Source of the DNA: Nocardia pneumoniae NBRC 100136
Lineage (GTDB): Bacteria; Actinomycetota; Actinomycetes; Mycobacteriales; Mycobacteriaceae
Direction of reading: 5' to 3'
Assembly (NCBI RefSeq): GCF_000308755.1
Contig: NZ_BAGF01000027.1
Coordinates: forward strand, 62,001 to 126,000
Length of the DNA stretch: 64,000 nucleotides
Notes under the pieces: model-generated
Databases searched by the model: none
Told to the model about the DNA's origin: nothing
The model's input: only the letters and a program-made list of their open reading frames with translations
Program-made: the position numbers and the translations under genes
Part shown: positions 7,717 through 16,075 of the stretch, one piece after another
Position numbering within the stretch: position 1 is the first letter of the stretch
Layout of the letters: each line of letters starts with the position of its first letter

Positions 7717-8649
7717 ATGGGGCTGGATCTGGACGACATCCGAGAGCTTGCGGAGGACTTCGCGACGGAGCTGCGTCGCAAGAACCGGAGCAAGCAGACT
7801 ATCGACGGCTACCTGACGCGGATCAGGTACTTCGCCGCCTACCTTCAGGAGCGCGACCTGCCGACCACGGCGCCGGACATCACCCGCGCCCACATCGGCG
7901 GCTACATCGAAGATTTGCTCACGCGGCCCAATCAGCGAACTGGCGAGCCGTTGTCGCCGGAGTATGCGCGGGGTCAGTACCGGTCGCTGCAACAGTTCTT
8001 CAAATATCTTGCAGCCGAAAAGATCATCGACGCGAATCCGTTCGACAAGATGAGCCCGCCTTCGGTCCCCGATCAACAAGTGCCCGTACCGAGCATGGAT
8101 GCGGTGAAGGCGCTCCTCGCAGAGTGCGACGGCACCGACTTCGCCGACCGACGCGACAACGCCATCATCCGGCTGTTCGCCGACACCGGCATGCGGTGCG
8201 GCGAACTCGCACCGCTCGAGGTGGACTCGCTGGACTTCAACGAGAACACAGTGCTGGTGATCGGCAAGGGCGGCCGACCGCGCACGTGCCCGTTCGGCGA
8301 CAAGACCCGAACGGCGCTGCGGAGATATCTCCGCGTGCGTGCGAAGCATCCGGGCGCGAAGAACGACAATCCAGCTCTTTGGCTCGGTTACCGCGGAGTG
8401 ATGACCGACTCCGGTATCCGCCAGATGCTCGAGCGTCGATGTGACGCGGCCGGCATCGAACGCCTGCATCCTCATCAGCTCCGTCATTTCTTCGCGCATA
8501 CCTGGCTCGACAGTGGCGGCCAGGAGCAAGACCTCATGATGCTCGCCGGATGGCGGTCGCGTCAGATGCTGTCTCGCTACGGTGCCGCGGTCGCGGACAG
8601 CCGAGCGAAAGCAGCGCACCGCCGGGCACGGCTGGGTGACAAGCTGTAG
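7717..8649 (+). CDS. int: tyrosine recombinase integrase
   Basis: 310 residues: an N-terminal SAM-like core-binding domain (about 8-110) and a catalytic domain with R160, K184, H253-x-x-R256, W279 and nucleophile Y288, the complete tyrosine-recombinase set. It is close in layout to XerC/D-like element integrases. It lies about 95 bp inside attL and reads away from the tRNA. A decayed relative is found just past attR (27631-27776). It should integrate and, with the excisionase at 10634, excise the element. Confidence 0.95.
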   Translation: MGLDLDDIRELAEDFATELRRKNRSKQTIDGYLTRIRYFAAYLQERDLPTTAPDITRAHIGGYIEDLLTRPNQRTGEPLSPEYARGQYRSLQQFFKYLAAEKIIDANPFDKMSPPSVPDQQVPVPSMDAVKALLAECDGTDFADRRDNAIIRLFADTGMRCGELAPLEVDSLDFNENTVLVIGKGGRPRTCPFGDKTRTALRRYLRVRAKHPGAKNDNPALWLGYRGVMTDSGIRQMLERRCDAAGIERLHPHQLRHFFAHTWLDSGGQEQDLMMLAGWRSRQMLSRYGAAVADSRAKAAHRRARLGDKL

Positions 8650-8717
8650 GAGGGTCTGGCCGGTGCAGTCTCCGGGGGCAGCAGCACGTCATTAGGCACG
8701 GCGTTACGGTTGCCTGT

Positions 8718-9275
8718 ATGACCGATGACTTCGTTGCGTGGGCTGCACAGCTGGCGCAGGACAACCTCGTCGGGATGTCTCGGCGGTGGCGGCACGTCCA
8801 AGGCGTCGCTCGGCGTGCTCAGCAGGCCGTCGACGTTGTTGACGATTCCGACCTCTTGCTGGCTGCCGCGTGGCTGCACGACATCGGCTACGCACCATCG
8901 ATCCGTAGGACTGGATTCCACCCGGTTGATGGTGCCGAATTTCTGCGGCGTGAGGGTGTGCCGGAGCGCCTGTGCGCTCTCGTCGCCCACCATTCGTGTG
9001 CTCGTGTTGAGGCGAATTACCGCAAAATAGAGATCGACTGGCCGGACGAGCAGACAGCACTGCGTGACGCGCTGTGGTGGGCGGATATGACGACGACCCC
9101 AACCGGTGAGACGACAGATGTGCTCAGTCGCATTGCCGAGGTCCGTGAGCGGTACGGCCCGGACCATGTCGTATCCAGGTCGTTGGCTGAGGCGGCACCC
9201 GAGCTGATCGAAGCAGCCAACCATACCGAGAAGCTACTGCGTGATTGGTCAGACTCCATTGGCTCTCACGTGTAA
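8718..9275 (+). CDS. HD-domain phosphohydrolase
   Basis: 185 residues of the HD superfamily (nucleotide or phosphodiester hydrolase). Probable ligands are His in RWRHVQGV, the HD pair in WLHDIGY, the HH pair in VAHHS, and a late Asp in WWADMT. Nucleotide substrate is unknown. In actinomycete elements, HD and Nudix genes often accompany the XRE regulator, as here; the 3' end overlaps the convergent Nudix gene by 10 bp. A role in immunity or signalling is inference. Confidence 0.8.
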   Translation: MTDDFVAWAAQLAQDNLVGMSRRWRHVQGVARRAQQAVDVVDDSDLLLAAAWLHDIGYAPSIRRTGFHPVDGAEFLRREGVPERLCALVAHHSCARVEANYRKIEIDWPDEQTALRDALWWADMTTTPTGETTDVLSRIAEVRERYGPDHVVSRSLAEAAPELIEAANHTEKLLRDWSDSIGSHV

Positions 9276-9736
9276 TACGGCCCTGCTGAGGGATTCAGGC
9301 CCCGATCTATCCGAAGCGCAATCGAGGGATGGACGTCCAGAGATGAAACATCGCTCGGCGCAACCCATCTGACTTCCTTCGACTCCGAACTGGTTCGGAG
9401 TTCGCCGCCAACTGGGTCGGCGCGGAAGCAGATGGAGAACTCTTGGCGCACTTCACCGTCGTCGTACGCAATGACGTGGTCTGGATTCGAGAATATTCCG
9501 ATGAGGTCGGTTACCCGAACTTCGATCCCGGTTTCTTCTTTGACTTCTCGCATGACCGCCTGCGTGACCGTTTCGCCCGCCTCCAGCCCGCCTCCAGGGA
9601 TCGAATAGTGATCGTTGTCGGTGCGGTGGATCATCAGGATTCTGCCGTCGGAATCGCGCACAAGAGCACTGACGGCGACCTTGAGACTGTTCGGCGTGGG
9701 CGCGTCGGGGTCGTGAAAATAGTCGGTCCGGGCCAT
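9266..9736 (-). CDS. Nudix hydrolase (Pif-like candidate)
   Basis: 156 residues with a complete Nudix box: GGGLEAGETVTQAVMREVKEE then TGI (Gx5Ex7REUxEExGU). Nudix enzymes cleave nucleoside diphosphates linked to another group. In pSAM2 the Pif protein, which blocks redundant transfer between element-carrying cells, contains a Nudix motif, so an immunity role is possible but unproven here. The gene begins 6 bp after the XRE gene ends, with its RBS (AAAGGTG) inside that gap, so the two form an operon. Confidence 0.85.
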   Translation of the reverse strand: MARTDYFHDPDAPTPNSLKVAVSALVRDSDGRILMIHRTDNDHYSIPGGGLEAGETVTQAVMREVKEETGIEVRVTDLIGIFSNPDHVIAYDDGEVRQEFSICFRADPVGGELRTSSESKEVRWVAPSDVSSLDVHPSIALRIDRGLNPSAGPYYT

Positions 9737-9742
9737 GAACGA

Positions 9743-10483
9743 TCACCTTTCGGGGGTCGCGTTCGACCATACGTGCTCGAAGCTGGTCATATACGTCTCG
9801 AACATGTCGCCAGCGGGCAGCTGGCGCAGATGAAGCGCTGGGGCATGCGCACCCGGCAGCCCGTAGACGTGCATGTTGACAATCATCTCGTTGTCGAATC
9901 GGAACACCGAGTTGTAGAGCGTCGTGTCGTGGTATCGAAGTTCGACGCCGTCGATCTCGGCCAGCGGCTCGATCAGCGCGAGTGCGTTGTTGATACGCGA
10001 GGGCACGGTGCCTGCCGCCAGACGTTCCTCGGCGCTCCGCTTGTCGGCTTCGGCCGCAGTCGGGCGACCGAACAGCAGTCGAACCTTCAGTCCGTCGCGT
10101 GTCTTCTTGCGCAGGGTTCGTGTGAATTCGGGCTCCTCGGCAAGGAACAAGCCCGCGAGCACGAGGACGTCGAGTTGTTCGCTGGTGCTCGACAGCAGCC
10201 GCTTCCACAGGTCGCTTGGAATTGCACTGCGGTGTGGGTAGACCGTCAGGACTTCTGATTGTGCAACCTCGACCTTCCGTTCTGGCGCGAGAGCGTCCGG
10301 CCACAAGTAGTTCTCGGTTTCTCCGACTAGCGCGGCGACGGCATGCCGGTGCTTCGGGTAGGGCACGCGGCCCTTCGTGATCCACCGTTCGACGGTCTTC
10401 GGCTCCACACCGGCCTTGTCCGCGACGTCCGGGATGTCGAGGCCAGCCTGCTGCATCGCATTGCGAAGGCGTTCGTTCGCCAT
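9743..10483 (-). CDS. XRE-type helix-turn-helix regulator with C-terminal effector domain
   Basis: 246 residues. Residues about 3-55 form an XRE-like HTH (DIPDVADKAGVEPKTVERW recognition region). The C-terminal 170 residues form a separate domain (VLVLAGLFLAEE, LKVRLLFGRP, RYHDTTLYNSVFRFD), resembling phospholipase-D-like or sensor domains seen in actinobacterial regulators of nucleotide- or phage-linked operons. Start ATG 10483. It diverges from the excisionase operon across an operator-rich spacer, so it likely controls element excision and transfer. Confidence 0.8.
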   Translation of the reverse strand: MANERLRNAMQQAGLDIPDVADKAGVEPKTVERWITKGRVPYPKHRHAVAALVGETENYLWPDALAPERKVEVAQSEVLTVYPHRSAIPSDLWKRLLSSTSEQLDVLVLAGLFLAEEPEFTRTLRKKTRDGLKVRLLFGRPTAAEADKRSAEERLAAGTVPSRINNALALIEPLAEIDGVELRYHDTTLYNSVFRFDNEMIVNMHVYGLPGAHAPALHLRQLPAGDMFETYMTSFEHVWSNATPER

Positions 10484-10501
10484 TTCGCCTCCAATATCAG
10501 G

Positions 10502-10543
10502 GACGTCTAGGGACTTCTTCAACGGTACCTGAGACGTCTGGAC
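10502..10543. promoter_or_regulatory. paired GACGTCT repeats, probable XRE operator
   Basis: GACGTCTAGGGAC (from 10502) and GACGTCTGGAC (from 10533) lie 31 bp apart, about three helical turns, immediately upstream of the XRE gene. Such phased direct repeats fit an autoregulatory site. Confidence 0.5.
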
Positions 10544-10582
10544 AAGTCCACCTATGCGGTGCTTACGCCCGAAGTTTCCGCG

Positions 10583-10616
10583 AAAAGTGGGGAACTGCAA
10601 CGCATTTCCCACTTTT
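10583..10616. promoter_or_regulatory. inverted repeat upstream of the excisionase
   Basis: AAAAGTGGGGAA (10583-10594) and TTCCCACTTTT (10606-10616) form an 11-bp dyad with one bulged base and an 11-base loop. It sits directly before the RBS at 10618-10624, a position that suits an operator or an attenuating mRNA hairpin on the transfer operon. Confidence 0.5.
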
Positions 10617-10633
10617 AGAAGGAGCGGGCATTG

Positions 10634-10846
10634 ATGGACAAGGCTTCTACTGAGGCCCGGAATCTGATCAGCCTCAAGACCGCGGCGGCGCTCGTCGACG
10701 TCGACACGAAGACGATTCGAAACTGGATCGCGGCCGGTGATCTCAACGGCTTCAGGGTGAACGGACGCTTGCTGCGGGTCGAGCGTGACGAGCTGCTGGC
10801 GCTGATTCGGCCCGCCGCGACCGTCATCAACGGCGGTGTGGCATGA
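10634..10846 (+). CDS. xis: excisionase-family DNA-binding protein
   Basis: 70 residues of the MerR-like winged helix used by excisionases: SLKTAAALVDVDTKTIRNW then ...GFRVNGRLLRVERDELLAL, the helix-turn-helix-wing pattern of the excisionase family (HTH_17). It should bind beside the att site and direct the integrase to excise. ATG 10634 has AAGGAG 10 bases upstream; TTG at 10631 is an alternative. It overlaps the next gene by 4 bp, starting the long operon. Confidence 0.85.
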   Translation: MDKASTEARNLISLKTAAALVDVDTKTIRNWIAAGDLNGFRVNGRLLRVERDELLALIRPAATVINGGVA

Positions 10847-11115
10847 GCACCCCGGTCGAGCGGACATTGCAGGCGCGGATCGCGGCGCACGAGTCCTGGG
10901 CGAAGACTTCCGATCGCGCGGCGCGCACTGCGAAGGCGCGGGCGGCGATGGCAAGCAAGTTCGACCGCATTGTCGACCCGGATGGGCTGTTGAGCCCGGA
11001 GGAGCGGGCCTACCGCGCTGATCAGGCTCGGAAGGCTCATTACACGCGGCTCGCGTTGAAGTCTGCGCAGGTCCGCCGCCGTCGCGGTCGTAGCCGCAAG
11101 GGCGGTGAGTTCTGA
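10843..11115 (+). CDS. hypothetical basic protein
   Basis: 90 residues, helical and very basic at the C-terminus (RRRRGRSRKGG). It contains SPEERAYRADQARKAHYTRLALKSA, a pattern seen in small conserved proteins of actinomycete elements. DNA or RNA binding is plausible from charge only. Overlaps both neighbours (4 bp and 1 bp). Confidence 0.7.
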   Translation: MSTPVERTLQARIAAHESWAKTSDRAARTAKARAAMASKFDRIVDPDGLLSPEERAYRADQARKAHYTRLALKSAQVRRRRGRSRKGGEF

Positions 11116-11264
11116 TGCGGGCGCGGACGTTCATTCTTGCGGTCGCCGCTACCGCGGTCGGCTACCTCGTGCTGACGGCGCCTGAGGTTGTCGGTTTCAC
11201 GGTGATGCTGCTGGGCGCGATCGCGTTCTGGCGGTCGTCGAGGCGCTGGAAGGTCCGGCGATGA
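11115..11264 (+). CDS. small membrane protein
   Basis: 49 residues, too short for most gene finders. Two hydrophobic segments (about residues 5-22 and 26-38) are joined by a PEVV turn, with a basic C-terminus (RRWKVRR). It starts at ATG 11115 in a TGATG overlap and ends in an ATGA overlap. Its place in an unbroken overlapped operon and its membrane-like composition support it. Function unknown; small membrane proteins in such elements may aid spread (Spd-like). Confidence 0.6.
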   Translation: MRARTFILAVAATAVGYLVLTAPEVVGFTVMLLGAIAFWRSSRRWKVRR

Positions 11265-11602
11265 GCGCGCCGTGGCGGCAGGACCCGCCTGTTCAGGGCT
11301 ACACGGTCACGCATTTCGACCGCCGTGGTGGTCACAACCCGTTGCATTCGATGGCTGGTCCGGAGTTCACCGGGACCAGTGCGGTGTTCGCCCCGTTGGG
11401 GTTGTTGCCGCCGATGGTGCGGCTGGCCGCGTTCGGTGTGCTGCTGCTCATCGGGATGGGCGGGTGCACCGCGGCGTGGATCGATCAGCAGGACTATGTG
11501 CCGTCGCCGAACATCTGCCGCCCGCTCGACGCGGGGGTTCCGGCGGAGCCAGCGGGGTCGTGTGTGCCGCGGTCGCAATTGCGCGAGGGGGTGGCGCGGT
11601 GA
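11261..11602 (+). CDS. membrane-anchored hypothetical protein
   Basis: 113 residues with one or two membrane segments (LGLLPPMVRLAAFGVLLLIGMGG, about residues 47-69) and a short C-terminal Cys-containing region (NICRPLD...GSCVPRSQ) that could form an extracytoplasmic disulfide. Overlaps neighbours by 4 bp on both sides. No family recognised. Confidence 0.65.
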   Translation: MSAPWRQDPPVQGYTVTHFDRRGGHNPLHSMAGPEFTGTSAVFAPLGLLPPMVRLAAFGVLLLIGMGGCTAAWIDQQDYVPSPNICRPLDAGVPAEPAGSCVPRSQLREGVAR

Positions 11603-11931
11603 GCGCGCCGGACCGTCGCCGCGAGCGTGCCGAGTTGGAGGCGGAGGAAGCCCGGTTGGACCTCGTTCACGGGGTGTTGGTCGACATGGCGTTCGCCGCT
11701 GGTGACGCATCGGAGACGAAGGACTACTGCGACAACGAGTTCGAGATGTCGAGGATGCGGCACGCGGGGGACACCGGCACGCAGGTGCACGCCGAGTGGG
11801 CCGCGGTGTGGAACCGAGTACTCGACTACCGCCACGATCCGGCGACGGCGGCGAAGATCCGCGCCGAGATCACAGCTGACTGGGACCATCCGCGGCGGGG
11901 GCGCTCCCGCGGGATCGAGCGTTCGCGATGA
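11599..11931 (+). CDS. hypothetical soluble protein
   Basis: 110 residues, charged and helical, starting at GTG 11599 in a GTGA overlap with the preceding stop and ending in an ATGA overlap with the next gene. Acidic/basic alternation (RRRERAELEAEEARLDL) suggests a short N-terminal coiled coil. No family recognised; it belongs to the transfer/replication operon by position. Confidence 0.65.
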   Translation: MSAPDRRRERAELEAEEARLDLVHGVLVDMAFAAGDASETKDYCDNEFEMSRMRHAGDTGTQVHAEWAAVWNRVLDYRHDPATAAKIRAEITADWDHPRRGRSRGIERSR

Positions 11932-12338
11932 GCCGGTTTCACGATCCGGATGGCAAGCGGTTCGGTCTGCCGACGTGGCCGTGGGGTTTGGCGCCGCAGC
12001 ATTTGCGGACCCGTCGCCAGCTCGCCCGTGAGGGCAAGAGCCCTGGTGGTGAGTACGAGGCGCAGGTGCTGCGGGCTCGGGGTGGGTCGCGGGGGCCGTT
12101 GAAGGCGCACTTGTACGACGCGGAATCGGCGGTGCCGAAGCGAGTTTCGAGTGAGGCGCAGCTGGAGGCATTGCAGCTGGCGCGGTGGACGCGCTCGGCG
12201 ATGGCCGCGGAGCGGCGAGGGGTGGATGCGACGGAGATGCGCGAGTTCATCGCGCAGGCCCGCGCCGACATCGCCGAGCGTCGCCGCGCGGCCGGTCACA
12301 GCCGCGGCTCGCGGCAGGGAAGGGAGCGAACCCGATGA
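11928..12338 (+). CDS. RRQRL-motif-like protein lacking the zinc site
   Basis: 136 residues. LPTWPWGLAPQHLRTRRQLAREGKSPGG strongly recalls the actinobacterial RRQRL-motif zinc-binding proteins common in plasmids and elements, as does AHLYDAESAVPKRVSSEAQL. The expected C-terminal zinc cysteines are missing and replaced by a basic helix, so this is a divergent member. It overlaps the next gene by 4 bp. Function of the family is unknown. Confidence 0.6.
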   Translation: MSRFHDPDGKRFGLPTWPWGLAPQHLRTRRQLAREGKSPGGEYEAQVLRARGGSRGPLKAHLYDAESAVPKRVSSEAQLEALQLARWTRSAMAAERRGVDATEMREFIAQARADIAERRRAAGHSRGSRQGRERTR

Positions 12339-13396
12339 ACCCCAACAAGGAGAGTCACGGGGCGGATCTCGACGAGTCCATCACCGCGTTGCGCGCCTCG
12401 GGAATGGGCTACCAGAAGATCGCCCGCACCCTGGGCATCCGTGCCCGTCGGGTGGAGGTGACGCTCGGGGAGGTCACGCGGTTGCACGGTCGCGGGCTCA
12501 GTCAGGCCGAGATCGGGCGTCGAGTTGGCCTGCCTCGCACCACCGTTCAGGCTCTGATCCCTGACCGGCCGCAGCGGTCGACAACGCGGAAGACGTCGGT
12601 GTTGGCGGCGTTGTCGGAGATGAATGGGATGCAGCGGGACACGTTGGGCTGGTTCCTGGGGATGGAGCGCAACCACGTGTACGCGCTGGTCGCCGACCTC
12701 GTCCGCGACGGCGACGTGTACGAGCCCGAAGAGGTTCAGGCGGGTGAGAAGTGGGTGGTGCCCACCCGCGTGACCGCGGCTCGCTTCTTGGGTTGGCGGC
12801 CCAGTGATTGGCGTCCGCGGTTGGCGCTGGCCGAGCACTACCGGGCGGTGGCGCAGGCGCGGGTGATGTTGGTCGGTTCCGATCCGCAGCTGTGGGTGTC
12901 GGAGCGGGTGCTGCGCCATCGTGTGCAGTCTGCCGAGGGCGGACCGCGGTCGAACACCCCGGTGCCGGTGTCGACTGGCCGCGAGCCCCGTCTGGGCCGC
13001 ACCCATATCCACGACGGGCGGTTTCTCGGTGTTCGGGAGGGTGTCCACGGTTGGTGGGCGCTGGAGGTCGAGCTGTCCAAGAAGCAGCCGGAACACATGG
13101 ACATCGCGTTGCGGGGCGCGATCCGCGCCGCCCGTGACAGCGACGTCGAACCGATGGTCGGCGTGCTCTACCTGTGCCGGTCCCGAGCGGTCCGCGACAA
13201 CGTCAACGCCGCTTCCGATCGGCTGCCAGACCAGGAGTTCGGACGGCTGGAACTGCATCTGGTGGTCAGCGATTTCGACGCGGAATGGGCCGCGTGGCTC
13301 AAGAAGTACGCGCAGTTGCGCGAGTCCAGCAAGGCGGCGAGCCCGAATCGTCGGCGCCGCAACCTCATTCATCTCTCCCAGCAGGAAGCATCATGA
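12335..13396 (+). CDS. replication-relaxation-like protein
   Basis: 353 residues. The N-terminal third holds two helix-turn-helix-like segments (GMGYQKIARTLGIRARRV and GLSQAEIGRRVGLPRTTV), followed by a winged-helix region (WFLGMERNHVYALVADLV). The C-terminal half (RTHIHDGRFLGVREGVHGWW, ALEVELSKKQPE) resembles the nuclease-like core of the replication-relaxation family (E-x-E...K). These proteins act with coupling proteins in actinobacterial conjugation or plasmid replication. It directly precedes the coupling ATPase with a 4-bp overlap. It may supply the nicking or oriT-recognition function here; that is inference. Confidence 0.65.
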   Translation: MNPNKESHGADLDESITALRASGMGYQKIARTLGIRARRVEVTLGEVTRLHGRGLSQAEIGRRVGLPRTTVQALIPDRPQRSTTRKTSVLAALSEMNGMQRDTLGWFLGMERNHVYALVADLVRDGDVYEPEEVQAGEKWVVPTRVTAARFLGWRPSDWRPRLALAEHYRAVAQARVMLVGSDPQLWVSERVLRHRVQSAEGGPRSNTPVPVSTGREPRLGRTHIHDGRFLGVREGVHGWWALEVELSKKQPEHMDIALRGAIRAARDSDVEPMVGVLYLCRSRAVRDNVNAASDRLPDQEFGRLELHLVVSDFDAEWAAWLKKYAQLRESSKAASPNRRRRNLIHLSQQEAS

Positions 13397-15417
13397 GCAA
13401 CTGCCAGCCGATCATCACTCCCCAGGACTGCGACCCAACCGGCAGCGCGCAAGCCCCCACGACCGGCCAGCCGCCCGCGCCGCCAGTGGAGCCGGGTGCC
13501 GGTAGCGGCCCGCTGGTGCCGCAGGCGCCGCCGATCCGCCACGTCGAAGGCTGGGATCTGCCGACGCTGGACTTGTCCGCGGTCGGTGACGCGGCCTCGA
13601 CAGCGACGGTGTGCGGTGTCGTGATCGTGGCGATGCTGGTCATGATCGTGGCCGTCGCGGCGCGCTGGCCGTTTGCGCCGCACCGGTTGCGCAACTTCGC
13701 GATCGGGTCGCTGCTGCTGCCCGCGGCGTCGGCGATGGCCGGCGGATCGTGGATCACCCCGGCTTCCCTGTTGTGGTCGGGTGCGGCACGGGTCGCCGAC
13801 GGCGACATGGGCGGGCTGCGCACGATGGTCCTGCTCGGTGCCCCGGTGGCCGCGCTGGCGGCGACGTACTGGTGGGCGTCGTTCGTGCACAAGACCAACA
13901 CCGTCGGGTTGAAGAACCTGGGCCGCACCGAGCGGGTGCAGGCGGCGCTCGCGGCACGGCAGTTCGCCGGGGCCGCCCGCGCCGCGCGGTCGGTCGGTGC
14001 CCCGTTCACCACAACGGACGGGATCGTGCTGGGACCGCTGGCGGACCGGCGTTCGGCGAAACCTCTCGGTGTGTGGTCGGAGCTGACCGCGCGGCATCAG
14101 GCGTGGATGGTGGTGCCGCACAAGGAAGCGCGCCGCCAGATGGCCGCGTTCGGCACGACCGGGACGGGCAAGACGGAGCTGCTCAAGCGGTACGCGATCG
14201 GGATGCTCGAATACGAGTGGAACGCCTGGCAGCGGTGGAAGGACGTGCCGGGCATGCGCGGCAAGCACCCACGCCCGCTGCTGGTGGTCGTGTCCTGCAA
14301 GGGCGGCAACGACGACAAGGTCTTAGGCCACGAGTTGCGCGAGATCGCCCAGCGCCGCGGTATCGCCGCCGACCGCATCGCCGAGGTTCCCCACGGCGCC
14401 CGCCTGAACGTGTGGGCAATGCGCGCCCGCGACCAGCGCGCCGTACTCGGCGACATGCTCAACGCCGGACAGGCGTCGACCTCCGAGGGCCAGCACTTCG
14501 ACGAGCTGCGCCGCCGCATCGTCTCGCTCGTCGTCGACGCTCCGGCCGGGCCACCCCGGTCGAGCCGAGAGTTCCTGCAGCGCCTGAATCCCGAGACTCT
14601 GCTGGATCTGTGGGGCAACGCTCCGGACGTGAAGCGGATGGTCGAAGCCCTCCAGTCGGAGAAGGTCGACCAGCTCGCCGACATGCTGATCAAGGCATCC
14701 AACCTGTTCGACAGCCTCCAGGGTGAGGACGGGCGGATGGTGTTCGACGGCGGCGTCGACCTCGACGACCTCGACGTGCTGTATGTGACCGTGCCCGGCC
14801 TGGACAAGGACGCCGCCCGCGCCCAGGTCGCCGCCATCCTGCGGATGCTGATGCAGCGCGCCGCCCGCACCGCCAAGGACCAGCGCCGCAGCGTCACCCT
14901 GATCATCGACGAGCTGAGCGCACTCACCACCGGCCAGGGCTCGATCGGGCTGGAAGAGGTGTGCGAGCGAGGCCGCTCCCAAGGCGTGAGCGTGCTGTTC
15001 GCCGCCCAGAGCCCCGAGGGTGTCGCCGGGGATCAGTGGGCGCTCGACCGGATCTTGAAGTCCTGTGCGGGCGGGGTGCTGCTCGGCTACGTCGAGAACG
15101 CCGGAGAACTGTGCAAGCACTTCGGGTCGGTCCGGCACATGCTGCCATCGCGGCACCTGATCAAGGGCCAGCGCACCGGCGACGAAGGTCAGGTGTCGGT
15201 CGGTGAGAAGTGGCTGGTCGACCCCGACCGCGTCCGCCAGTTCGACACCGGCCAATTCGTCTACGCCAAGGCCGGCCGCGCCCAATTCGGGCACGTCGTG
15301 CCCGTCGACCCCGCCACCGTGCGCCCCCTGCCCGGCACCACCAGCGCCGAACCCGAGGCCGAGACCGTCACCGCCGACGCGACCGCCTGGCCCTCCCATT
15401 TCTCCGAAACCGATTGA
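13393..15417 (+). CDS. type IV coupling protein / VirD4-TraD-like DNA translocase
   Basis: 674 residues. A proline-rich N-terminus, three hydrophobic segments (about 70-90, 101-117, 143-162), then the motor domain: Walker A GTTGTGKT (254-261), Walker B VTLIIDE (501-507), and a RecA-like sensor region (CERGRSQGVSVLFAAQS). It should pump element DNA through the donor membrane during conjugation. It resembles VirD4/TraM-recognition coupling proteins more than the short FtsK-like TraB of classical actinomycete elements. Starts at ATG 13393, overlapping the previous gene by 4 bp. Confidence 0.88.
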   Translation: MSNCQPIITPQDCDPTGSAQAPTTGQPPAPPVEPGAGSGPLVPQAPPIRHVEGWDLPTLDLSAVGDAASTATVCGVVIVAMLVMIVAVAARWPFAPHRLRNFAIGSLLLPAASAMAGGSWITPASLLWSGAARVADGDMGGLRTMVLLGAPVAALAATYWWASFVHKTNTVGLKNLGRTERVQAALAARQFAGAARAARSVGAPFTTTDGIVLGPLADRRSAKPLGVWSELTARHQAWMVVPHKEARRQMAAFGTTGTGKTELLKRYAIGMLEYEWNAWQRWKDVPGMRGKHPRPLLVVVSCKGGNDDKVLGHELREIAQRRGIAADRIAEVPHGARLNVWAMRARDQRAVLGDMLNAGQASTSEGQHFDELRRRIVSLVVDAPAGPPRSSREFLQRLNPETLLDLWGNAPDVKRMVEALQSEKVDQLADMLIKASNLFDSLQGEDGRMVFDGGVDLDDLDVLYVTVPGLDKDAARAQVAAILRMLMQRAARTAKDQRRSVTLIIDELSALTTGQGSIGLEEVCERGRSQGVSVLFAAQSPEGVAGDQWALDRILKSCAGGVLLGYVENAGELCKHFGSVRHMLPSRHLIKGQRTGDEGQVSVGEKWLVDPDRVRQFDTGQFVYAKAGRAQFGHVVPVDPATVRPLPGTTSAEPEAETVTADATAWPSHFSETD

Positions 15418-15428
15418 AAGGCAACCCC

Positions 15429-16052
15429 ATGCGCATCATCCGACCTCACGACGACAACGACGACAACGAGGGCCAGCGGCGGCCCGACCCTGCTGCGACT
15501 CCGACCGATCCCGCGATCGCGGGTGAGTTGTTCGCCGACGAAGTCGAGGACTGGCTGGCTGGCATCGCCGACCTCGACACCGCCCCAACCGCAACCCCCG
15601 CGCAGACCGAACGACCCGCCGCCGACACCAAGCCGGTGCGCCGGGCCGCGCTGACCGTCGTGCCCGACCTCGACGACGAGCCCGCCGAGCAGGCCGCCGA
15701 CGCGGTGGCGCCGGTCCCGGCGCGGTCACGCGCGCAGACCGCGCGGCGCACCGCGGCAGGGTCCGCCGTTGTGGTCGGCGCAGCCGTGACCGCCGGGTGG
15801 GGTGAGGGGCCGCTGGTGGTCGGTCCGCTGGCCGTCTACGGCGGCGCGTGGGTGGCCTACCTGTGGTGGAACGCCGCCCACCGCCCGCCCCTGCCGCAGG
15901 CCATCAGCACCGTCACCGCCGGTATCAGCCACGCCGTCGCCGCCGTCGCGACCGCCCTCGTCGGGCTGCTGCGAGCCCTGGTCGAGCGCATCGACCGCGC
16001 CCGCGCCCAGCACGAGACCAACCTCCCCACCACGACCACCCCCGCCCAGTGA
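15429..16052 (+). CDS. membrane protein with acidic disordered N-terminus
   Basis: 207 residues. The first 100 are acidic and proline/alanine-rich, probably disordered. Then come membrane segments at about 114-130 (AAGSAVVVGAAVTAGWG) and 132-148, and a third hydrophobic helix near 165-190. It follows the coupling protein by 11 bp, so it may be a membrane partner of the transfer machinery. No family recognised. Confidence 0.7.
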   Translation: MRIIRPHDDNDDNEGQRRPDPAATPTDPAIAGELFADEVEDWLAGIADLDTAPTATPAQTERPAADTKPVRRAALTVVPDLDDEPAEQAADAVAPVPARSRAQTARRTAAGSAVVVGAAVTAGWGEGPLVVGPLAVYGGAWVAYLWWNAAHRPPLPQAISTVTAGISHAVAAVATALVGLLRALVERIDRARAQHETNLPTTTTPAQ

Positions 16053-16075
16053 CCAACCACAAGGAAGGAAAACCG

